This document shows, piece after piece, positions 1 through 5,601 of a DNA stretch of 6,097 nt (position 1 is its first letter; the number at the start of each line of letters is the position of its first letter). The position numbers were made by a program, and so were the translations under genes. The notes beneath the pieces are model-generated. The model saw only the letters and a list, made by a program, of their open reading frames with translations, searched no databases and was not told the DNA's origin. This DNA is from Candidatus Gastranaerophilales bacterium (lineage in GTDB: Bacteria; Cyanobacteriota; Vampirovibrionia; Gastranaerophilales; Gastranaerophilaceae), in NCBI GenBank assembly GCA_021201175.1, contig JAJQFK010000141.1, positions 1 to 6,097 on the forward strand. Direction: 5' to 3'.

Positions 1-232
1 TTCTTATATTAGGAACTCTGTCATTAGGTAATTTAGCAATATTAATATTACCAATCATAACTGTTCCGGAGGTGGGTATTTCCTCGCGGTATAGGAGTTT
101 CATTAATGTAGATTTACCGGCACCGGAGGGTCCCGTTAAAAATACAAACTCACTCGACATTATATCTAAATTAATGTTTTGAAGGGCAAATATATCTTTA
201 TATTGTTTATAAACATTTCTTAATTGTATCAT
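1..232 (-). CDS. ftsE: Cell-division ABC transporter ATP-binding protein FtsE, N-terminal part (runs off the left edge)
   Basis: Seen: an open reading frame starts with ATG at 232-230 and stays open to base 1, giving 77 codons. Residues 34-42 are GPSGAGKST, a Walker A loop. They are preceded by an ABC-type first strand (MIQLRNVYKQY) and followed by LMKLLYREEIPTSG at 43-56. Known: the EFVFLTGPSGAGKST plus YREE.PTSG combination is characteristic of FtsE rather than other ABC ATPases. FtsE is the cytoplasmic ATPase of FtsEX, which works at the division septum and activates peptidoglycan hydrolases through the membrane partner FtsX. The ABC signature, Walker B and switch histidine lie outside the window, as would any ftsX. 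The start overlaps the stop of the transketolase C-half gene (ATGA, 232-229), so translation is probably coupled. Its position as the last visible gene of a min-led operon supports a division role. A different small ABC ATPase is possible but less likely. Confidence 0.88.
   Translation of the reverse strand, partial: MIQLRNVYKQYKDIFALQNINLDIMSSEFVFLTGPSGAGKSTLMKLLYREEIPTSGTVMIGNINIAKLPNDRVPNIR
229..232 (-). other. ATGA stop-start overlap between transketolase C-half and ftsE
   Basis: The ftsE ATG (232-230) overlaps the TGA stop (231-229) of the transketolase gene by two bases in a four-base ATGA. This arrangement usually signals translational coupling and strengthens the case that ftsE belongs to the same transcript. 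Confidence 0.85.
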
Positions 233-1164
233 TTAATAAGTCCCGCTATTTTTTTTGTAAGTTTTTCTGAATTAAGTTCATAAAAAGCTAATAACTCTTT
301 TGCATTACCGCTTTGTCCAAACTCGTCATTAGTACCTAATCTTGTAACTTTAACCGGATAATTTTCACTCAAAGCCTCGCAAACAGCACTTCCAAGCCCG
401 CCTATAATTGAATGATTTTCTATTGTAACAACTCGATTGGTTTTTTTTGCAGATTCTGCAATAGTTTGAATATCCAAAGGTTTTACAACCGGAACATTAA
501 TTACTTCAGCAGATATTCCCTGTGTTAATAATATTTTAGCACAATCTAAAGTTTCAACCAGAGTTTCACCGTTAGTAATAAGTGTAATATCGGTTCCCTC
601 TTGCATAATAACAGCTTTATTCAAGTTAAATTTGTATGTAGAATCAAAAATATCAGGTAAACTCGTTCTTGCTATTCTAATATAAACAGGTCCTTTATGG
701 ATTGCCGCAAACTTAACAGCCTGCTCCGTTTCAACTGCATCCGCAGGAACAATTACAATCATATTCGGAATACTTCTCATTAAAGAAATATCCTCTAAAG
801 CCTGATGACTTGCCCCATCTTCTCCTACAGTAACCCCGGCATGTGTTGCTGCTATTTTTACATTGAGATTAGAATAACAGATAGTATTCCTTATTTGTTC
901 CCAGGCTCTGCCTGTTGCAAACATTGCAAATGTGGAAACAAACGGGATTTTCCCCGTACACGCAAGACCCGCAGCGGTTGTCATTAAATCCTGCTCTGCA
1001 ATACCTGCATTAAAAAATCTTTCGGGATATACTTTTGCAAATTGCTGCGTTTGTGTGGAACAAGACAAATCCGCATCTAACACAACTATTTGTTTATTAC
1101 TTGCGCCAAGTTCAACCAACGTCTTTCCGTATACACTTCTTACTGATTTACATTCTCTTGTCAT
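229..1164 (-). CDS. Transketolase, C-terminal half (pyrimidine-binding and C-terminal domains)
   Basis: Product of 311 residues. Seen: the pyrimidine-binding domain spans roughly residues 5-170. It has GIAEQD at 54-59, whose Glu57 matches the cofactor-activating glutamate of transketolases. STFAMFATGRAWEQIRN follows at 77-93 and the HAGVTVGEDGASHQ loop at 108-121. A transketolase C-terminal domain occupies about 190-305, with IENHSIIGGLGSAV and DEFGQSG. Known: with the separately encoded N-half it forms a thiamine-diphosphate enzyme that moves two-carbon ketol units between sugar phosphates in the non-oxidative pentose phosphate pathway. It begins 7 bases after the N-half stop, and its AGG ribosome-binding core lies in the last codons and stop of that gene. 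The two genes are in different frames, yet each half has natural ends, so this is a genuine split and not a frameshifted fused gene. DXS is less likely because the two halves match the split transketolase architecture. Substrate preference cannot be read from sequence. Confidence 0.93.
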   Translation of the reverse strand: MTRECKSVRSVYGKTLVELGASNKQIVVLDADLSCSTQTQQFAKVYPERFFNAGIAEQDLMTTAAGLACTGKIPFVSTFAMFATGRAWEQIRNTICYSNLNVKIAATHAGVTVGEDGASHQALEDISLMRSIPNMIVIVPADAVETEQAVKFAAIHKGPVYIRIARTSLPDIFDSTYKFNLNKAVIMQEGTDITLITNGETLVETLDCAKILLTQGISAEVINVPVVKPLDIQTIAESAKKTNRVVTIENHSIIGGLGSAVCEALSENYPVKVTRLGTNDEFGQSGNAKELLAFYELNSEKLTKKIAGLIK

Positions 1165-1171
1165 TATTATA

Positions 1172-2011
1172 TTACCTGTCTAATTCTTCTAAAGCTTTTT
1201 GAAGTTCTATTTTCCCCGGGGCTTTACCATGCCATGCCGGATTATTTTCCATAAAAGATACCCCTTTTCCTTTTATTGTATCCGCTATTATAACAAAAGG
1301 TTTATCAGATTTCTTTGAAAATTCTATTGCATCATAAATCTGTTTAAAATCATGTCCGTCTATTTCAATTGTATTCCAGCCAAAAGCCTTAAATTTAGCA
1401 TTAACATCACCTATAGACTTAACATTTTCAGTAGAACCGTCAATTTGCAGTTTATTTCTGTCTACTATTGCAGTTATATTATTTAATTTGTTATGAGCAG
1501 CATTCATAGCAGCTTCCCATACACTGCCTTCTTCAAGTTCGCCATCTCCCATAAATACAAATACTCTGCTTTGAAGTTTATTAAGCCTCAATCCCAATGC
1601 CATACCGCAGGCGATTGAAAGCCCCTGACCTAAAGAACCGGTTGAAACTTCAATACCTTTCAATTTCCCCGAAGCCGGATGTCCCTGTAATCTTGAGCCG
1701 AATTTACGAAATGTCATTAATTCTTTTTCGTCAAAGTAACCGCAATGCGCCATTACAGCATATAATGCCGCCGAAGCATGACCTTTTGAAAGAATAAATC
1801 GGTCACGATTTTCATAGTCAGGATTTATTTCGCCCTCCGGATAATGTTTCATACATTTTGTATATAAAACATTTAAAATATCTACACAGGAAAGCGAACC
1901 TCCGGGATGACCCGATTTTGCATTATAAATCATAGTTAAGATTTCTTTTCTTAACTTTTTTGACACTTCTTTCAAAGTTTCTGTTTCAGGTTCAAATTTT
2001 TTATTAATCAT
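1172..2011 (-). CDS. Transketolase, N-terminal half (thiamine-diphosphate-binding subunit)
   Basis: Product of 279 residues, the usual size for stand-alone transketolase N-subunits. Seen, in order: SGHPGG at 33-38, SKGHAS at 75-80, QGHP at 109-112 and TGSLGQG at 124-130. The diphosphate/Mg motif begins with GDGELEEG at 155-162 and ends near DRN at 184-186. H220, KGKG at 247-250 and WHGKAP at 260-265 follow. Known: this subunit binds the diphosphate end of thiamine diphosphate, and the active site forms at the interface with the C-half encoded just downstream. The ATG directly follows the stop of the upstream glycosyltransferase gene (TAAATG). An AAGGAA ribosome-binding sequence lies about ten bases upstream, inside the end of that gene, so coupling or reinitiation is likely. 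Inference: it supplies pentose or erythrose phosphates; why it sits within a division operon is unexplained. Confidence 0.94.
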   Translation of the reverse strand: MINKKFEPETETLKEVSKKLRKEILTMIYNAKSGHPGGSLSCVDILNVLYTKCMKHYPEGEINPDYENRDRFILSKGHASAALYAVMAHCGYFDEKELMTFRKFGSRLQGHPASGKLKGIEVSTGSLGQGLSIACGMALGLRLNKLQSRVFVFMGDGELEEGSVWEAAMNAAHNKLNNITAIVDRNKLQIDGSTENVKSIGDVNAKFKAFGWNTIEIDGHDFKQIYDAIEFSKKSDKPFVIIADTIKGKGVSFMENNPAWHGKAPGKIELQKALEELDR

Positions 2012-2752
2012 TTAATTTTTTTCCTTGTATGCTTCTATTATAACTTTAAATAAAAAAGACGGTAAAGTCTTATAAATTCTTCTGAATCTTTGAGGTTGAT
2101 TAATTGTTCTGTAAAGCCACTCGCAGCCGAATTTTCTAAATATTAAAGGCGCCCGTTCAACTTCTCCCGCCCAAATATCGAAAGAACCGCCTACTCCTAT
2201 AAACACTGTATTTTTCATTTCCTGCATACATTCTTTTATAAAAAACTCTTGTTTCGGCGCTCCCATTGCTGCAAGAACAAAATTTGCATTGGAATTTTTT
2301 AGATTATTTATTATTTCTTGCTTATTATTATCGTCGAAATATCCATTGTGACTGTATACAATATTTAAATTAGCATATTCTGATTTTAAATTTTTACACG
2401 CTTTATTAATAACATCTTCTTTTGCGCCTACCATTGCTATTGATAAATTTTGTTCGCAGCATTCTGCAATAACAGATTTTGCAAGTTCAATTCCGGGAAT
2501 TTGTTCCTGTTTGATTCCCTTTAATTTTAATGCTAATTTTATTCCGGAACCGTCAGGAACTATTAAATCCGCATTTTTTATAATTTCAGAATATGCCGGT
2601 TCATTTTGCGCCATAGCGATTATTTCAGGATTAATAGTTATAATGTGCATACTTCTTTTACTTTTGATTGATTCAATTATTAATGATATTGAATCCTTAA
2701 AAGTAATTAAATCAACTTCATATCCTAAAACTTTTTTTGTAGTTCTTTCCAT
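2012..2752 (-). CDS. WecG/TagA/CpsF-family glycosyltransferase (GT26)
   Basis: Product of 246 residues, typical for the family. Seen: HIITINPEII at 36-45 and ADLIVPDGSGI at 61-71, whose Asp67 aligns with the proposed catalytic base of TagA. Also IPGIELA at 85-91, a MGAPKQEFF stretch at 163-171 and GVGGSFDIWAGEVERAP at 186-202. The basic C-terminal segment has EWLYR at 211-215, RFRR at 222-225 and a hydrophobic/basic helix to the end. Known: family members add ManNAc or ManNAcA, from UDP-activated donors, to a lipid-linked GlcNAc at the inner face of the membrane, starting teichoic-acid linkage units or enterobacterial common antigen. The C-terminal appendage helps build the active site and membrane contact. 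Inference: here it makes some envelope polysaccharide; donor and acceptor are unknown. No good ribosome-binding site precedes its ATG, which lies 9 bases after minE, so it probably depends on coupling to minE. Confidence 0.92.
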   Translation of the reverse strand: MERTTKKVLGYEVDLITFKDSISLIIESIKSKRSMHIITINPEIIAMAQNEPAYSEIIKNADLIVPDGSGIKLALKLKGIKQEQIPGIELAKSVIAECCEQNLSIAMVGAKEDVINKACKNLKSEYANLNIVYSHNGYFDDNNKQEIINNLKNSNANFVLAAMGAPKQEFFIKECMQEMKNTVFIGVGGSFDIWAGEVERAPLIFRKFGCEWLYRTINQPQRFRRIYKTLPSFLFKVIIEAYKEKN

Positions 2753-2761
2753 AAATATTAT

Positions 2762-3268
2762 TTATTCTTTTGATTCAGATTCAGTTATGTTTTCAGAAGT
2801 ATCAGAATCTTCAACTATATCAACATCAGTTTCTTGATTAACAGTTTCTTCTACAATTTCATCATCGGATTCTTGTTCGGAACTCTCATTAGAAACCTCA
2901 ACAGCAGAATTTACATCTTCCGGTTCTTCAATAATTTTTTCTTCCTCATCTTGAAGTTTTTTTCTGAGTTCTTCAAGTTCTTCCTCTGTCTTTGCCCTTA
3001 CAATCGGGATATTTAACATTAAAGCAACTGCATCGCCTTCATTTTTAAGCCCGATTTCAAGTTCTTCTTTATCGATAACAACATATTTAGAAAAAACATC
3101 AATTAATTCTTCTCTCATTTTATTCATAATAAGCGGATCAAGTTTTGTTCTATCATGCATTAATATAACTTGAAGTCTGTTTGCAGCACATTCACTTGTA
3201 TTTCCGGAACGTTCAATCTGAAACCAATCCATAATTTTATTATATATATCGGAAAAAATTGTTTTCAT
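2762..3268 (-). CDS. minE: Cell division topological specificity factor MinE with a long acidic C-terminal tail
   Basis: Product of 168 residues, about twice the usual length of roughly 85-90. Seen: an amphipathic N-terminal segment with IFSDIYNKIMDWF at 4-16, matching the MinE membrane-targeting sequence. The MinD-contact helix region follows (AANRLQVILMHDR, 28-40). The topological-specificity domain spans about 41-90, including KMREELIDVFSKYVVIDKEE and LMLNIPIVRA. After residue 92 comes a charged, probably helical or coiled-coil stretch (TEEELEELRKKLQDEEEK), then a Glu/Asp/Ser-rich tail to 168 without hydrophobic core. Known: MinE displaces MinC from MinD and stimulates MinD ATPase, producing pole-to-pole oscillation or a moving edge. 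The tail contains KIIEE (111-115), EIVEE (137-141) and DIVED (150-154), echoing motifs in MinC. The gene starts immediately after the minD stop with a strong AAGGAG six bases before the ATG. Function of the tail is unknown. Confidence 0.95.
   Translation of the reverse strand: MKTIFSDIYNKIMDWFQIERSGNTSECAANRLQVILMHDRTKLDPLIMNKMREELIDVFSKYVVIDKEELEIGLKNEGDAVALMLNIPIVRAKTEEELEELRKKLQDEEEKIIEEPEDVNSAVEVSNESSEQESDDEIVEETVNQETDVDIVEDSDTSENITESESKE
2765..2995 (-). other. Region encoding the acidic MinE tail with three [DEK]I[VI]E[ED] motifs
   Basis: Encodes about residues 92-168 of MinE, beyond the normal end of the protein. The first twenty residues are charged and look helical; the rest is dominated by Glu, Asp, Ser, Asn and Val. 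Motifs KIIEEPEDV (111-119), EIVEE (137-141) and DIVED (150-154) resemble those in the MinC linker. Disorder is inferred from composition only. Confidence 0.75.
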
Positions 3269-4090
3269 TTACTGCTCCTTTCCATGTTGTTTTAATCCCG
3301 AAAGAAATTTTCTAAGTTTTCCCATTAAATCTTTCGGTTCATCTATATCCAAGAAAGGAACATCTTCACCGGTAATTCTTTTTGCAACATTAATATATGC
3401 CCTTCCCGCTAAAGATTTTTCATTGTTGATTATGGGTTCTCCCCTGTTTGTGGAAGTGATGATTCCTGTGTCTTCGGGAATTATACCGATTGGCTGGCAT
3501 GAAAGTATATTAACTACATCGTCAACACTCATCATATCATTTGCTTTTATCATATTCGGTCTTACACGGTTAATTAAAAGTTTATAACTTTCAATTCCTT
3601 CCGCTGCATCAAGAAGTCCTATTATTCTATCTGCATCCCTTACGGCAGACATTTCCGGAGTCGTAACAATAATTGCTTCCGATGCTCCCGCTATAGCAGT
3701 CTGGAACCCTTGTTCAATTCCGGCAGGGCAGTCAACAAGAATATAATCATAATCTTTTTTTAGTTTTTCCGTTATTTTTTTTAACTGTTCAGCACTTACA
3801 GAGGATTTATCACGAGTTTGTGCAGCAGCAAGCAGACATAAATTCGGATTTTTCTTATCCTTTACAAGCGCCTGTTTTAATTTACAACGTTCCTCTACAA
3901 CATCTACAAGAGTATAAACAATTCTGTTTTCTAATCCTAACAACAAATCAAGATTTCTTAATCCTATATCCGTATCAACAAGAACCACACTTTGACCGCT
4001 CTTAGCAAGCGCACTGCCGATATTGGCACTTGTTGTAGTTTTCCCTACCCCGCCTTTACCGGACGTGATTACTATAACTCTCCCTGTCAT
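3269..4090 (-). CDS. minD: Septum site-determining ATPase MinD
   Basis: Product of 273 residues, normal for MinD. Seen: the deviant Walker A motif GKGGVGKTT at 11-19, including the signature Lys12 and Lys17. Switch I surroundings are VDTDIGLRNLDLLLGLENR at 38-56, and the Walker B/switch II segment is VDCPAGIE at 119-126. TTPE and SAVRDADR follow near 138-150. The C-terminal 255-267 (LMGKLRKFLSGLK) forms an amphipathic basic helix that fits the MinD membrane-targeting sequence. Known: ATP-bound MinD dimerises on the inner membrane, recruits MinC to block FtsZ assembly, and is released by MinE-stimulated hydrolysis. It is not ParA or FlhG: the RNLDLLLGLENR stretch and membrane-targeting tail are MinD features. 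Its AAGGAG ribosome-binding site overlaps the minC stop codon, 12 bases separate the genes, and minE follows with no gap. Confidence 0.97.
   Translation of the reverse strand: MTGRVIVITSGKGGVGKTTTSANIGSALAKSGQSVVLVDTDIGLRNLDLLLGLENRIVYTLVDVVEERCKLKQALVKDKKNPNLCLLAAAQTRDKSSVSAEQLKKITEKLKKDYDYILVDCPAGIEQGFQTAIAGASEAIIVTTPEMSAVRDADRIIGLLDAAEGIESYKLLINRVRPNMIKANDMMSVDDVVNILSCQPIGIIPEDTGIITSTNRGEPIINNEKSLAGRAYINVAKRITGEDVPFLDIDEPKDLMGKLRKFLSGLKQHGKEQ
3275..3280 (-). promoter_or_regulatory. minE ribosome-binding site inside the end of minD
   Basis: AAGGAG sits six bases before the minE ATG, within the last codons of minD, and minD stops immediately before that ATG (TAAATG). This decides the minE start at 3268 and suggests tightly coupled minD-minE translation, sensible because MinD:MinE stoichiometry sets the oscillation. 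Confidence 0.8.
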
Positions 4091-4098
4091 CTAATCCG

Positions 4099-4104
4099 CT
4101 CCTT
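4099..4104 (-). promoter_or_regulatory. minD ribosome-binding site overlapping the minC stop codon
   Basis: AAGGAG begins inside the TAA stop of minC and ends 8 bases before the minD ATG. Terminating ribosomes would stop directly on the next initiation site, which favours coupled, efficient MinD synthesis. It fixes the minD start at 4090. Confidence 0.8.
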
Positions 4105-5245
4105 AATCATTTATTTTAAATACTACAATTTCACCGTTAATTATTCTAGCTTCTTCCGGTGTGAAAGAATTTGTTTTTTCAATAAAAACTGTATTTAAAG
4201 AATCAGGTCTTCTTGAATAACAATTAGCAATTCTAAGCTGAATAGCATTCATTTTTAAAGCTCTGACTCTTGCTTTTTGATTGCCGCCGGCGCCTGAATG
4301 GGCAATACCGGATAAAACTCCCCAAACCGTTATATCACCAAATGCAGTTATTTCGCACCCCGGATGGCAATCTCCAATTATAACAATATTCCCTTCATAG
4401 TTAATAACCTGTCCGGAACGAATTGTTTGTTTTATATATTTTGTCGGATATGTTTCGAGTTCTATATCTTCTTTTGTGTATTCTGCTTCCGGTACAATTA
4501 TATCTGCAAGTTCTTCTTTTTCTTCATAAATTTCTTCGGGGGCTGCCTGTTCAAAAATGCTTGATTTTACCGGATCAGAACCAAAAATTACATCTAATTC
4601 ATCTTGTACTTCCTCTTTGTTCGGAATAACATCAGGATTTTGATTTTCTGCAATTTCTTCCCGATTATTAACTTCTTTGATATCAGAATCTGCATTAGTT
4701 ATATTTTCAGGTTCTTCAACTATTTCATCATCAATCTGTTTATCAGATTCTGCATTTTGATTTTGTTCAATATTTTCAGATTCTTCTACAATATCAAAAG
4801 ATTCTGCCATCTCTGTTTCAACCTGTGATGTATTTTGTATAGAATTCAATTCTTCATTATTAACATTATTATTTTCGCAAATTTCTTCCGCCGCTTTTTC
4901 TTCTTTAAATTCTTCCGCTGTTTTATACGGCATTGCCGGCGCTATTTCAGATGAATTTTCAACTGAAACATTAGAAATTATTATACCAAGCGACATTGCC
5001 ACTTTTTCTGTTGCCACTGATTTTGTATCTATTGTTGATAAAGTAGACTCAATACCGTTAATTAAGGACTTAATGCTTAAAAGCTGCGCCTGATTCAAAT
5101 CAACACTGCCCAATTTCAAACAAATTCTTCTATTTTTAGCCTCATCCTTATCCAATACTGAACTTAATTCAAATATAATTTCAGGAGCAGTATTTATTTC
5201 TCCCAAATCAATTACATAAATATTATCATTAAGAACTTGTTCCAT
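4103..5245 (-). CDS. minC: Septum site-determining protein MinC with a long acidic linker
   Basis: Product of 380 residues, against about 230 in E. coli. Seen: an N-terminal alpha/beta domain at about 1-97 (LKLGSVDLNQAQLLSIKSLI within it) consistent with the FtsZ-inhibiting domain. A Glu/Asp/Asn/Ser-rich low-complexity linker runs from about 105 to 262. A well-conserved C-terminal beta-helix domain covers about 266-380, with RSGQ at 276-279, GDCHPGCEI at 291-299, GDITVWGVLSGIAHSGAGGN at 303-322, then AIQLRIA and PEEARIINGEIVVF. Known: the C-domain dimerises and binds MinD; the N-domain antagonises FtsZ polymers. The C-domain pattern resembles cyanobacterial MinC. The N-domain is divergent, so its assignment rests on position and context. 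The linker holds DIVEESENI at 151-159 and EIVEEPENI at 174-182, also echoed in MinE. The start follows a weak purine-rich GAGAA sequence; it is the first gene of the minus-strand operon. Confidence 0.95.
   Translation of the reverse strand: MEQVLNDNIYVIDLGEINTAPEIIFELSSVLDKDEAKNRRICLKLGSVDLNQAQLLSIKSLINGIESTLSTIDTKSVATEKVAMSLGIIISNVSVENSSEIAPAMPYKTAEEFKEEKAAEEICENNNVNNEELNSIQNTSQVETEMAESFDIVEESENIEQNQNAESDKQIDDEIVEEPENITNADSDIKEVNNREEIAENQNPDVIPNKEEVQDELDVIFGSDPVKSSIFEQAAPEEIYEEKEELADIIVPEAEYTKEDIELETYPTKYIKQTIRSGQVINYEGNIVIIGDCHPGCEITAFGDITVWGVLSGIAHSGAGGNQKARVRALKMNAIQLRIANCYSRRPDSLNTVFIEKTNSFTPEEARIINGEIVVFKIND
4701..4727 (-). repeat. Acidic repeat unit in the MinC linker, copy 2
   Basis: This 27-base unit matches 4770-4796 at 23 of 27 positions by eye and lies 69 bases (23 codons) from it in the same frame. 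It encodes EIVEEPENI, residues 174-182 of MinC. A similar 15-base core occurs in the minE tail at 2846-2860. Confidence 0.7.
4770..4796 (-). repeat. Acidic repeat unit in the MinC linker, copy 1
   Basis: First copy in coding order; encodes DIVEESENI, residues 151-159 of MinC. The four differences from the other copy give D/E and S/P changes, one being silent, so the protein motif is better kept than chance drift would predict. Confidence 0.7.
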
Positions 5246-5318
5246 AATTTTCTCTTTCGTATTAATTAAAATCAGTTATTAAAATAAAAATTGCATTATC
5301 ACCCATATCTACATAAAA

Positions 5319-5347
5319 AGAATATATTAAATGTTATAATATTTCAA
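5319..5347 (-). promoter_or_regulatory. Candidate sigma-70-type promoter for the min operon
   Basis: On the minus strand, TTGAAA (5347-5342) is followed after 17 bases by TATTCT (5324-5319), a plausible -35/-10 pair with ideal spacing. It would start the message near 5312 with a leader of about 66 bases before minC. The -10 matches only four of six consensus bases and the region is so AT-rich that chance matches are frequent. An alternative -10, GATAAT at 5300-5295, lacks a convincing -35. Confidence 0.35.
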
Positions 5348-5471
5348 ATAAAAAGAATTTTTATGTATACTTTTATAACCGAATAATTGTTACTTATATT
5401 TACAAACTGTCTTAGACCCTTAATTTTAGACCATTTCGGTTTTAAAATAAAAAAAGTTGATTTAACAAAAT

Positions 5472-5500
5472 TTGTCCTTAAAAAATAAATAATGCATAAT
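5472..5500 (+). promoter_or_regulatory. Candidate sigma-70-type promoter for the HExxH protein gene
   Basis: TTGTCC (5472-5477) lies 17 bases before CATAAT (5495-5500), which matches five of six -10 consensus bases. Transcription would start near 5507, giving a leader of about 26 bases that includes the AGGGGA ribosome-binding sequence at 5524-5529. Position and spacing are good, but base composition makes this a tentative call. Confidence 0.4.
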
Positions 5501-5532
5501 GATTTTAGAATTATTATACGAATAGGGGATAT

Positions 5533-5601
5533 ATGAAAAAAGAAAAAATACTGGCTGCTGTTCTGGCTTTCTTTACACTACAAACATTATCATACGCTGC
5601 T
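5533..5601 (+). other. Predicted signal-peptide coding segment
   Basis: The first 23 residues of the plus-strand protein have the n-, h- and c-regions of a Sec signal peptide: MKKEK, then a hydrophobic ILAAVLAFFTL core, then SYAA. There is no cysteine at a lipobox position, so signal peptidase I and a soluble exported protein are favoured over a lipoprotein. The exact cleavage site (after A22 or A23) is uncertain. Confidence 0.75.

Larger units (their letters stand above)
5246..5532. promoter_or_regulatory. Divergent intergenic control region between minC and the HExxH protein
   Basis: These 287 very AT-rich bases separate two genes that read away from each other, so promoters for both must lie here or in the gene ends. 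I see candidate promoters on each strand (listed separately) and an 11-base direct repeat (5313-5323 and 5348-5358). A 7-base direct repeat ttagacc occurs at 5412-5418 and 5426-5432. No ORF of useful length, RNA gene or rho-independent terminator is visible. Confidence 0.75.

Noticed and set aside
1165..1171. Frameshift splitting one transketolase gene into two
   Set aside because: The two parts end and start at normal domain boundaries, the second has its own ribosome-binding site, and separately encoded halves are a known arrangement.
805..1183. Plus-strand open frames opposite the transketolase C-half gene
   Set aside because: They lie fully antisense to a strongly conserved coding region, overlap each other, and show no domain, ribosome-binding site or sensible composition.
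2511..3016. Plus-strand hydrophobic frames opposite the glycosyltransferase and minE genes
   Set aside because: Their Phe/Ile/Leu-rich, membrane-like look is the mirror of Glu/Asp/Lys codons on the coding strand, not real transmembrane proteins.
4701..4796. Two spaced repeats as a CRISPR or mobile-element signature
   Set aside because: They are imperfect, in-frame with minC, 69 bases apart (a multiple of three) and encode a conserved acidic motif, so they are protein repeats.
4364..4828. Plus-strand Phe/Ile-rich frames opposite the MinC acidic linker
   Set aside because: Same antisense artefact: GAA and GAT codons read backwards as TTC and ATC. No independent support for a gene.
5335..5340. 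Perfect TATAAT on the plus strand as a promoter -10
   Set aside because: No -35-like sequence lies 16-18 bases upstream, and it would give a leader of about 185 bases with nothing structured in it; the closer candidate at 5472-5500 is better.
5421..5449. Imperfect hairpin in the intergenic region as a terminator
   Set aside because: The stem has a wobble and mismatches, is not followed by a T run on either strand, and no gene reads into it from either side.
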